Shown here: positions 1-5,960 of the stretch, piece after piece
Layout of the letters: each line of letters opens with the position of its first letter
How positions within the stretch are numbered: position 1 is the stretch's first letter
Assembly (NCBI GenBank): GCA_030673005.1
Contig: DAOVFI010000044.1
Coordinates: 1-12,428, forward strand
DNA from: Planctomycetales bacterium
GTDB taxonomy: Bacteria; Planctomycetota; Phycisphaerae; SM23-33
Direction of reading: 5' to 3'
Length of the DNA stretch: 12,428 bases
Notes under the pieces: model-generated
What the model saw: only the letters and a program-made list of their open reading frames with translations
Told to the model about the DNA's origin: nothing
The model's database searches: none
Translations under genes and position numbers: made by a program

Positions 1-720
1 TTCAACTGGTCCTGTAACCGCCTGCACCACAACGGCACACACGCAATGCGCGTCAACGCCCTGGAGGATTCCTACATTTACAACAACACGTTCAGCGACA
101 ATAGCCCCAAAAGGAAAGATTCAGAAATCACCGGCAGTTGCAGGAATGTAACCTTTTACAAAAATAAGGGGGCCATATATGTATCTGTTGGTGGTGAGGG
201 GCTTGTCTTTGATAAGAATATATTTCCCTACATTCGCTCCGCCGGTCTGACAATCGTCAGGAACAACAGGCCCGGGACGTTTAGCGTGCGGACGGGCAAG
301 GGGAAGATGGCCGTCGAGTTCACCGACGGGAGGATGTTTTCGACGAAACAGACGTGGAGCACCGGGAAATTCGACGTGACCAGGCCCGAATATCTCCCGG
401 CTGCAAGCAGGTTCACGATGGAGGCCTTCGGATTCGGCGTCAGTTGCCGCGTTACCACTTATCCGCTCTGCGCCGTTCCGGAAAAGGATGCGGTAATAAT
501 CAGCGATGTGAGTCCGTCGCCCCTGAGTTTCACTGCCGGCAGCAAAGACGGGAACAAGGTAACCTTCACCGCCGAGAACCTGAAGCCCGGCAGGCAGTAT
601 CTGGTAAAAAGCGCCGGCAAGGTGATCGCCGGACAGAAGGCGGACAAAGACGGCAGGATCAGTTTCGTCCATTCAGGCTGGAAGAAGACCCGGAAATTCA
701 CAATCGAACCGGCCGAATGA
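1..720 (+). CDS. Secreted right-handed beta-helix protein, C-terminal part (5' end outside window)
   Basis: The frame is open from base 1 and ends at TGA 718-720, so this is the last 239 codons of a longer gene; the first ATG inside (46) is not taken as the start. The first 60 or so residues have the short Asn-rich turns of parallel beta-helix repeats (HHNGTHAMRVN, YIYNNTFSDN, VTFYKNKG), as in NosD-like, pectate-lyase-like and other carbohydrate-active proteins. The last 80 or so residues look like a small beta-sandwich domain with the pattern FTAENLKPGRQYLV, GKVIAGQKADKDG, ISFVHSGW, often seen at the end of secreted polysaccharide lyases and glycosidases. The signal peptide and any catalytic part would lie off the left edge. 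The substrate cannot be told. It converges with transketolase across a 41-bp gap holding a hairpin. The beta-helix call is fairly safe; enzymatic activity is only a guess. Confidence 0.65.
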   Translation, partial: FNWSCNRLHHNGTHAMRVNALEDSYIYNNTFSDNSPKRKDSEITGSCRNVTFYKNKGAIYVSVGGEGLVFDKNIFPYIRSAGLTIVRNNRPGTFSVRTGKGKMAVEFTDGRMFSTKQTWSTGKFDVTRPEYLPAASRFTMEAFGFGVSCRVTTYPLCAVPEKDAVIISDVSPSPLSFTAGSKDGNKVTFTAENLKPGRQYLVKSAGKVIAGQKADKDGRISFVHSGWKKTRKFTIEPAE

Positions 721-736
721 CGGACCGGTCGCCGTA

Positions 737-760
737 GCACGGGCGTCTTGCCCGTGCCAC
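737..760. repeat. Short palindromic element between convergent genes (repeat relative, possible bidirectional terminator)
   Basis: GCACGGGC (737-744) and GCCCGTGC (750-757) form a perfect 8-bp stem around a 5-nt loop, followed by CAC. Read on the minus strand it begins GTGGCACGGGCAAG, one base different from the start of the larger repeats at 5342, 8094 and 10254, so it looks like a minimal member of the same family. It lies 16 bp past the stop of the beta-helix gene and 1 bp past the transketolase stop. It could end transcription from both sides, but neither side has a T-run, so a classic Rho-independent terminator is not shown. Confidence 0.6.
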
Positions 761-761
761 A

Positions 762-2717
762 TTATTCGCTCTGGTCGAACATTTTCTGGGCGGCGCTGAC
801 GATGTCGGGCACGCCCAGGTGGACAAGGGCGAGCGTCTCGTCCGGTGTGCGTGCGGACTTGGGTATGCTCCGCAGAACGAGGCTATCGACCATCACGCCA
901 AGGTCGCTGCACGCAGCCGCGGCGGTAATCTCATCGGCGATGCCGCCGACATAATTATCTTCCAGGACCAGTATCTGCCCGCGGCAGTCGTCGCCGATAC
1001 GGAGGATTTCGTCGGTTTCGACCGGCAGGGAATAGACGTCGATAAGCCCGGCCGACAGACCCGCCTGCTCTTCCAGCGCCTCAATCGCCCGTCGTGCGAC
1101 GTGGACCATGTATCCGCTGGTAACGATAACCAGGTCTTCGCCGTCCACGATGTGCTTGAAGCCGCCCATCCGGAAGGTCTCATTTTCGTCATAGACAAAC
1201 GGCACGTCCGGGCGGTGCGTCCGCATGTAGCACATCCCGTCGATATTGGCCATAAGTTCGGTCAGTTTGAACGCGCTGACGGCGTCCGACGGCAGCATTA
1301 TCCGGCAGGCCGGTGCGCCGTCGGCGCGCCGGCTTCGCATAAGGCTCCGGAAGAACGCCATGTCTGTCAGGCCCATCTGGCTAGGCCCGTCGGCGGCCAG
1401 CGAGACGCCGGCGTGCGAACCGCAGAGTTTGATATTGGCGCTTCCGACGGCGGCCATCTCGACCTGATCGAACGCCCGAACGAGGAACTTGGCGAAACTC
1501 GATACGAACGGCACCTTACCCGCAGCCGCCAGGCCGACCGCCGCTGAAACCATGTTCTGCTCGGCGATGCGTGCCTCGAAGTACCGCTGCGGGTGGTTGT
1601 CGGCAAAGAAGATGGCGAAGGTGGAATTTCGCACGTCTCCGTCCATCGCGACGATCCGCTCGTCGGCGCCGAGTGCGTTCAAGGCCGCCCCGTACGCCCG
1701 GCGGGTGGAGAGTATCTTATCTTCGAAGGCCTTTTCCAGCCCGACGGTCTTGAGTGCGTCGGCCAGCGCACCGGCGGTGAATCCTCCCCTTGCCGGGCGC
1801 ATCGCCGGCTGGGGCGCCGAAAGTTGCGCGACGCGAACGTCCGAGGCCCCCGCTTCGGCTTCGCCTAATTCGCCGGCCTTTGCGTCAAGTTCGGCTACGG
1901 CGGCCTCGACCATCTCAGCGCCGAGCGGCTTGCCGTGGCTGTTCTCATCCTGAAGGGCCGAAACGCCCCAGCCCTTGACCGTCCGTGCAATGATCGCAAG
2001 CGGTTTTTCCCCGATTTCAGCGGTCAGTGCGCCGAATATCTCTTCCCAGTTATGTCCGTCGATGGTCCGGACGTCCCAGCCATACGCCAGCAGTTTTGCC
2101 GCGATGGCGTCGGGCGACTGCTGGGGCGAGACGTAGGCGTTCTGCGCCTGGCCGTTGCAGTTGAAGATGGCCACGACGCCGGTGAGTTTATGATCGACGA
2201 TGAAATCTGCCGCTTCGGCGACCTGTCCTTCTCGCGCCTCGCCGTCGCCGCAGATGCAGTAGAATTTCCTGTCAAGCCCATCGAGCCTTGCTGCCGCCGC
2301 CAGTCCCGCCGCAATCGACAGGCCCTGGCCCAGCGAGCCGGTAGCCGAATCGAAGAACGGGAAGCCGATGGCGGGATTGGGATGCCCGTCCAGTACCGAA
2401 TCGGCCGCCCGGAGAGTCATCGCGTCATCGAAACGCAGTTCCGAAGGCGCTTCGGGCGAACCGACCACACCGCCGAGATCGCAATAGGCGGCATATATGA
2501 CCGGAACGGCGTGCCCTTCCGACAGAACCAGCCGGTCGGACGCGTTGTTCCACGGGTCCTTCGGGTCATACCGCATAACGCGGTACATCAGGGCCGATAC
2601 TATGTGAACCAGCGACAGCGCGCTGGACGGGTGCCCGCTTCCGGCGTCGGTGCACATCCGGACTATCTGTTTGCCCAGTTGGATTACCTTACGGTCAAGA
2701 TCCCTGTAATCTGCCAC
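762..2717 (-). CDS. tkt: Transketolase, full length, vertebrate-type active site
   Basis: Thiamine-diphosphate enzyme of the non-oxidative pentose phosphate pathway, moving two-carbon ketol units between sugar phosphates in the cytosol. At 651 aa it is complete in one chain. The N-terminal ThDP domain (about 1-280) has SGHPSSA (His29), SEGHA (His69), DGHPN (His112), TGSLGQGLS, and the cofactor/Mg motif GDGE (157-160) with its distal NCN (186-188). SHGKPL (260-265) matches the loop carrying a substrate-binding His. The pyrimidine domain (about 312-480) has the cofactor-activating glutamate in ARIAEQNM (Glu386) and HAGVSLAADGPSQM. In that motif Gln447 replaces the His of the E. coli/yeast form DGPTHQ, as in human transketolase. 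A C-terminal domain follows (about 500-640, LVLEDNYVGGIADE). The start is GTG 2717-2715, with GGAG 7 nt upstream. It probably has its own promoter after usp. Other ketolases of the family are possible but less likely. Confidence 0.93.
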   Translation of the reverse strand: MADYRDLDRKVIQLGKQIVRMCTDAGSGHPSSALSLVHIVSALMYRVMRYDPKDPWNNASDRLVLSEGHAVPVIYAAYCDLGGVVGSPEAPSELRFDDAMTLRAADSVLDGHPNPAIGFPFFDSATGSLGQGLSIAAGLAAAARLDGLDRKFYCICGDGEAREGQVAEAADFIVDHKLTGVVAIFNCNGQAQNAYVSPQQSPDAIAAKLLAYGWDVRTIDGHNWEEIFGALTAEIGEKPLAIIARTVKGWGVSALQDENSHGKPLGAEMVEAAVAELDAKAGELGEAEAGASDVRVAQLSAPQPAMRPARGGFTAGALADALKTVGLEKAFEDKILSTRRAYGAALNALGADERIVAMDGDVRNSTFAIFFADNHPQRYFEARIAEQNMVSAAVGLAAAGKVPFVSSFAKFLVRAFDQVEMAAVGSANIKLCGSHAGVSLAADGPSQMGLTDMAFFRSLMRSRRADGAPACRIMLPSDAVSAFKLTELMANIDGMCYMRTHRPDVPFVYDENETFRMGGFKHIVDGEDLVIVTSGYMVHVARRAIEALEEQAGLSAGLIDVYSLPVETDEILRIGDDCRGQILVLEDNYVGGIADEITAAAACSDLGVMVDSLVLRSIPKSARTPDETLALVHLGVPDIVSAAQKMFDQSE

Positions 2718-2750
2718 GTTATATCTCCACTGTTCCTGATTCTTCGCCGG

Positions 2751-2776
2751 CGCCCGCGATCACACCCTCGCGGGCG
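2751..2776 (-). promoter_or_regulatory. Hairpin in the transketolase leader
   Basis: CGCCCGCGA (2751-2759) and TCGCGGGCG (2768-2776) make a perfect 9-bp GC-rich stem with an 8-nt loop, 33 bp upstream of the transketolase GTG. It falls just after the predicted transcription start. There is no T-run on the minus strand, so it is not a typical terminator. It may stabilise the 5' end of the tkt messenger or weakly attenuate read-through from usp. Confidence 0.45.
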
Positions 2777-2785
2777 CGAAGGAAT

Positions 2786-2814
2786 ACCCTAAGCAATGTA
2801 CCCCATTAAGGCAA
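2786..2814 (-). promoter_or_regulatory. Candidate sigma70-type promoter for transketolase
   Basis: On the minus strand TTGCCT (2814-2809) and TAGGGT (2791-2786) are separated by 17 nt. The -10 match is modest. The 248-bp gap between usp and tkt, much longer than the 12 to 18 bp between genes further up, supports separate initiation here. It shares a TTGCNT -35 form and 17-nt spacing with the candidates at 5286 and 8039. Confidence 0.35.
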
Positions 2815-2965
2815 GATGAATATCGCACGGGGTTGGCCGCGCATCCGATTCGAGCAGATGGATCGAAAGGCTTCGTTTAACACCCCGCTTTTTATAGCAA
2901 ATGGGCGACGTAGCGTGGAACCGTCCACGGAAAGCATTCCCTGTGTTATAAAGGAATCTACACGG

Positions 2966-3433
2966 TTACTCTTCTTCCTGCTCCTGTTCGGGCGGTCGGA
3001 CGGTCAGGACCGGGCAGGGGCTTTCGCGGACGACCTTCTCGGCCACCGATCCCATCAGCATGTGAATCAGTCCCGTCCGTCCGTGTGTGCCCATCACGAT
3101 AAGGTCCATGTGCGAATCACGGGCGTAACGGATGATTTCCACAAACGGTCTGCCGTGAAGAACCTGCTTGACGAGCGAGACGGTCGAATGAACCCTGTCT
3201 TCCAGAAACTCATCCATCTGCCTGGTCGCAACGTCGGTAAGGTCCTTGACGGGCGGCGGCGGCGGCACGGCGGCCATGTCGAAGCCCACCCAGTAGCGGT
3301 AGCCCTCATCGACTACGTGGACGCAGTGCAACTCCGCCCCGCACTGTTCGGCGAGAAACACCGCATAACCCAGCGCACGGGCCGACATGTCCGAAAAATC
3401 CGTTGCGTAGAGGATATTTTTGATTTCCAGCAC
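2966..3433 (-). CDS. Universal stress protein (UspA family), ATP-binding type
   Basis: A single-domain Usp of 155 aa, the usual length. It starts MLEIKNILYATDFSD, the first strand and loop of the fold with the conserved Asp. Near the end, GTHGRTGLIHMLMGS fits the Gly-x2-Gly-x9-Gly-Ser nucleotide-binding signature exactly, so it should belong to the ATP-binding class (MJ0577-like) rather than the non-binding UspA class. SPCPVLTV is the typical last strand. It ends in an acidic tail (EQEQEEE) and carries a run of five prolines after the second strand, in the variable insert. It is cytosolic and its role is probably stress or energy signalling; no partner is known. The start is GTG 3433-3431, with AAGGAG 8 nt upstream. 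That AAGGAG overlaps the TAA stop of the preceding gene, which points to translational coupling with the membrane protein. Confidence 0.9.
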   Translation of the reverse strand: MLEIKNILYATDFSDMSARALGYAVFLAEQCGAELHCVHVVDEGYRYWVGFDMAAVPPPPPVKDLTDVATRQMDEFLEDRVHSTVSLVKQVLHGRPFVEIIRYARDSHMDLIVMGTHGRTGLIHMLMGSVAEKVVRESPCPVLTVRPPEQEQEEE

Positions 3434-3445
3434 TGTTGCATCTCC

Positions 3446-4180
3446 TTACAGGTCCCAGGATTCCGGACCGGTCCGCAGCGACTTCGGCGGCCCGAGGATC
3501 TCCGAGAAGATGATCCCGTGCATTGCCGTCCTTTGTGTGCTGAGGTCCACCATTATCCGCTGCCGTGGTTCTCCGACAGACCCTGCCGGTCCGGCGGCGG
3601 TTGTAACGATGCCGGGTTGAAGGTGCTTGACCTGTCCGATCCGCCGGCTGCGCTGTGCCTCTTCGGCAGAAAGATGCTTTTCGGCCAGGCGGACCTCGCC
3701 GAGGACGCCCTCGCCCAGTTTGGTTTGGGCCTGTGCAACCCGGCGTGCCGGCGGGGCGGGCGGGCGCTGCCGAGGCGCGGATGCCTGCCGCTGAACCTTA
3801 GGCACAGGCGGCGGATGCGGCGCCCCCCCGGGTTGTTCTGTCAGCGCCCGACGAAGAAAGGCAACGGCCTTCTCGGCAGGCGTTGCCGGCCCGGGTCGGC
3901 CTTGCGGGGCCGGACCGACCTGCGAACGCTCGGCCGGAATGGGCTTTGCGCGACCGGACTTAACCGAATCGGTCGAACCGGGCTGTCCCCCAGCGCGGGC
4001 CTGGCGGTCGTGGCGCTGCTTTGCCTCCTGCACCTTGCGCTCCGCCTGCTCGACCTCGGCCTTCTCTTTAATCTTCTTGGCTACGTGACTGATCAGGGAG
4101 AGCGCGATAATCACGATGACAAAGATTATGCTGCCCCAGCCGTCGCCGTCGGCCAGCAGGTTGAACCATGCGTCATTCAT
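3446..4180 (-). CDS. Hypothetical single-pass membrane protein with Pro-rich linker and EILGPPK C-terminal motif
   Basis: No enzyme domain is recognised. The 244-aa protein has a short N-terminus, one strong transmembrane segment (about 17-33, IIFVIVIIALSLI), then a charged helix that may form a coiled coil (34-60, KKIKEKAEVEQAERK). A long low-complexity Pro/Ala/Gln/Arg-rich stretch (about 62-155) looks like an unstructured linker. The last 35 or so residues become ordered again and include MHGIIFSEILGPPKSLR (220-236). I recall similar SEILGPP-type tails in planctomycetal hypothetical proteins, but this was not checked. The positive charges after the membrane segment suggest that the bulk is cytoplasmic. 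ATG 4180-4178 lies 18 bp after the floA stop with only a weak GGA signal; its TAA overlaps the usp ribosome site. The context suggests an accessory factor of the FloA microdomain; this is inference. Confidence 0.75.
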   Translation of the reverse strand: MNDAWFNLLADGDGWGSIIFVIVIIALSLISHVAKKIKEKAEVEQAERKVQEAKQRHDRQARAGGQPGSTDSVKSGRAKPIPAERSQVGPAPQGRPGPATPAEKAVAFLRRALTEQPGGAPHPPPVPKVQRQASAPRQRPPAPPARRVAQAQTKLGEGVLGEVRLAEKHLSAEEAQRSRRIGQVKHLQPGIVTTAAGPAGSVGEPRQRIMVDLSTQRTAMHGIIFSEILGPPKSLRTGPESWDL

Positions 4181-4198
4181 ATTTTATCCGAATGTCCG

Positions 4199-5221
4199 TT
4201 ACGTCTTCGGACGGTCTTTACCGGCCGAGGGGCTTCCGCCGATGCTGTCTCGCATGTGCGTGTCGGCCTGGATGTTCTTCATGCGGTAGTAGTCCATGAT
4301 GCCCAGGTGGCCGGCGCGGAACGCCTCGGCCATCGCCTTGGGGACTTCGGCTTCGGCGAGGACGACCTTGGCGCGGTTCTCGCGGACCAGCGCCTGCATT
4401 TCCTGCTCGCGCGCCATCGCCATCGCCCGGCGTTTTTCGGCCTCGGCCTGGAAGCGGCGCTTGTCGGCCTCGGCCTGGTCGGCCTGTAACTTCGCTCCGA
4501 TATTTTCGCCTACGTCAACGTCCGCTATGTCGATCGAGAGGATCTCGAAGGCGGTTCCGGCGTCCAGACCCTTGTCCAGCACCTGCTTGGAGATTTTGTC
4601 GGGGTTTTCCAGAACGGACTTGTAGGAATCGGACGAGCCGATGGTGGTAACGATGCCCTCGCCGACTCGCGCGATGATGGTCTCCTCGGTCGCACCGCCG
4701 ACGAGACGGTCGATGTTGGCCCGGACCGTTACGCGGGCCTTGGCCTTGACCTGGATACCGTCCCTGGCGACCGCGTCGATGGAGGACTTCCCGCTGGCGA
4801 GGTTGGGGCAGTCGATGACCTTCGGATTGACGGAGGTCTGAACGGCTTCGAGTATGTCGCGACCTGCCAGGTCGATGGCCGTAGCCGTCTTGAACGTCAG
4901 GACGATGTTCGCGCGGTTTGCGGCGATCAGGGCGGTGATGACGTTCGGCACCCGCCCGCCGGAGAGATAATGGCTCTCCATCTCGCGCGTGGTTACGTCA
5001 AGACCCGCCTGAACCGCGCGTATCTTGCTCAAGACGATCACACGCGGATCGACCTTCCGCAGTTTCATGCCGATTAAGTCGCCGAAACTGACCTTCGCCT
5101 TGGCGAACAGCGCCTGAACCCACAGCGCGAAGAAATTGGCGACGACAAGCAGCAACACCAGCACAATAAGCGCCACTATCGAAATCACTACCCAGAAAGC
5201 CGTATTTACTTCAGCCAACAT
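4199..5221 (-). CDS. floA: FloA-type flotillin (SPFH/band 7 membrane scaffold)
   Basis: FloA (YqfA family) forms membrane microdomains that organise membrane proteins and affect fluidity, commonly with NfeD. The chosen start, ATG 5221-5219, has GGGG 6 nt upstream and gives 340 aa, close to the 331 aa of B. subtilis FloA. A longer reading from 5314 adds 31 residues with no merit and would put the start within the predicted promoter. There is a hydrophobic membrane hairpin or anchor (about 9-38), then the family signature KVSFGDLIGMKLRKVDPR, an SPFH domain (about 40-240; GIQVKAKARVTVRANI, ARVGEGIVTTIGSS), and the FloA ending DIADVDVGENIGAKLQADQA. This leads into an Ala/Glu/Arg-rich coiled coil (about 245-300) likely used for oligomerisation. 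The tail is GKDRPKT. It heads the floA-membrane protein-usp block and is followed after 18 bp by the Pro-rich gene. Confidence 0.94.
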   Translation of the reverse strand: MLAEVNTAFWVVISIVALIVLVLLLVVANFFALWVQALFAKAKVSFGDLIGMKLRKVDPRVIVLSKIRAVQAGLDVTTREMESHYLSGGRVPNVITALIAANRANIVLTFKTATAIDLAGRDILEAVQTSVNPKVIDCPNLASGKSSIDAVARDGIQVKAKARVTVRANIDRLVGGATEETIIARVGEGIVTTIGSSDSYKSVLENPDKISKQVLDKGLDAGTAFEILSIDIADVDVGENIGAKLQADQAEADKRRFQAEAEKRRAMAMAREQEMQALVRENRAKVVLAEAEVPKAMAEAFRAGHLGIMDYYRMKNIQADTHMRDSIGGSPSAGKDRPKT

Positions 5222-5285
5222 TTTTTGCCCCTTTCGTAATGACTGTAAAAAATCCGCTGAAACGGTTCGATCAAACTGTTTTTGT

Positions 5286-5314
5286 CTTATACACCCGCCG
5301 GCGCCGCTATGCAA
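5286..5314 (-). promoter_or_regulatory. Candidate sigma70-type promoter for floA
   Basis: On the minus strand TTGCAT (5314-5309) and TATAAG (5291-5286) are 17 nt apart. TATAAG is one base from the consensus -10. Transcription would begin near 5279, giving a leader of about 58 nt before the floA ATG. It sits between the palindromic repeat (5342-5429) and floA, so floA and the genes after it can be expressed apart from the two nfeD genes. This is the strongest promoter candidate in the window. Confidence 0.45.
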
Positions 5315-5341
5315 GAAGGCAATGCCACAGCGCCGAACGAC

Positions 5342-5429
5342 GGGGTGGCACGGTCAAGTCGAAGACTTGGCCGTGTTCGGTGCTCATCACGGCCAAGCCT
5401 CACTTCGTTCGGCTTGACCGTGCCACCCC
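5342..5429 (-). repeat. Full copy of nested palindromic repeat, between nfeD2 and floA
   Basis: The ends form a perfect 17-bp inverted repeat (5342-5358, GGGGTGGCACGGTCAAG, with 5413-5429). Inside are three more pairings: CAAGTC/GACTTG around GAA (5355-5369), CTTGGCCGTG/CACGGCCAAG (5366-5375 with 5388-5397), and AAGCC/GGCTT (5395-5415). The segment 5388-5427, read on the minus strand, equals 10257-10296 at 39 of 40 positions, so the two copies lie in opposite orientation. It begins 10 bp past the nfeD2 stop. It could mark the end of the nfeD transcript or protect it from exonucleases. It has no coding capacity and no transposase. Confidence 0.85.
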
Positions 5430-5439
5430 ACCTGTCGCG

Positions 5440-5946
5440 TCAAGTCTGTTCCTGCTTTTGCTCGACTTCCCGCACGATGACGTCCGTTCCGCCGGCCTTG
5501 ATTATCTTTACCTTCGCGCCTTTATCGATAAAGCCCGCTTCGGCGGTGGCGATGATCCGCCTGTTGCCTGCGCGAATTGCGCCGCTGGGGCGCAGCGGCG
5601 TCTCGGCTACGACGGTCATGCCCACGAGCGATTCGAGTATATCGGCGTTGGGGGTGCCCTCGCCGGGGTCCTTCGGCTCGGCCCGGAGTTGCAGTATTCG
5701 CCCGACAGGCGTCTGCGGCAGATATTTGATCATCGCCCACAAATACACCGGTAAAAGGAATACCAGCACCACTATCATCACGACGCCGAATGTCGGGTTG
5801 ATTGTGAAACTCAGATAGACCATCCCCACCAGGCAACCCAGCGCCGTCGCCGCCAGAACGCCGAACGTCGGCGTGCAGACCTCCGCAGCGAACAGCAACA
5901 GCGCCCCGACAAACAGCGCGATAATCAGTAGAATTGTACCGGTCAT
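5440..5946 (-). CDS. Short NfeD-family membrane protein
   Basis: 168-aa partner-type NfeD without a protease domain. Three transmembrane segments (about 4-22, 28-48, 52-74) contain the family turn EVCTPTFGVLA, the equivalent of the usual E-x-x-x-PGFG, with Thr replacing the first Gly. The C-terminal domain (about 105-162; ESLVGMTVVAETPLRPSG, GAKVKIIKAGGTDVIVREV) is the five-stranded OB-fold typical of NfeD, probably cytosolic. In this family it is thought to bind flotillin/stomatin partners. ATG 5946-5944 has GGGAG 5 nt upstream and follows the long NfeD by 14 bp, so the two are surely one transcript. floA follows after 218 bp. The long/short NfeD pair beside a flotillin is the standard arrangement. 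The role in microdomain assembly is known for the family, not shown here. Confidence 0.9.
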   Translation of the reverse strand: MTGTILLIIALFVGALLLFAAEVCTPTFGVLAATALGCLVGMVYLSFTINPTFGVVMIVVLVFLLPVYLWAMIKYLPQTPVGRILQLRAEPKDPGEGTPNADILESLVGMTVVAETPLRPSGAIRAGNRRIIATAEAGFIDKGAKVKIIKAGGTDVIVREVEQKQEQT

Positions 5947-5960
5947 TTTTTCTCCCGCTT

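Noticed and set aside
2816..4489. Long plus-strand reading frame of 557 codons opposite usp, the Pro-rich protein and floA
   Set aside because: It lies antisense to three well-supported genes and resembles no family; long open antisense frames are common in GC-rich DNA.
5222..5314. 31-residue N-terminal extension of FloA
   Set aside because: ATG at 5221 has a good ribosome site and gives the normal family length; the extension overlaps the promoter candidate and adds no known motif.
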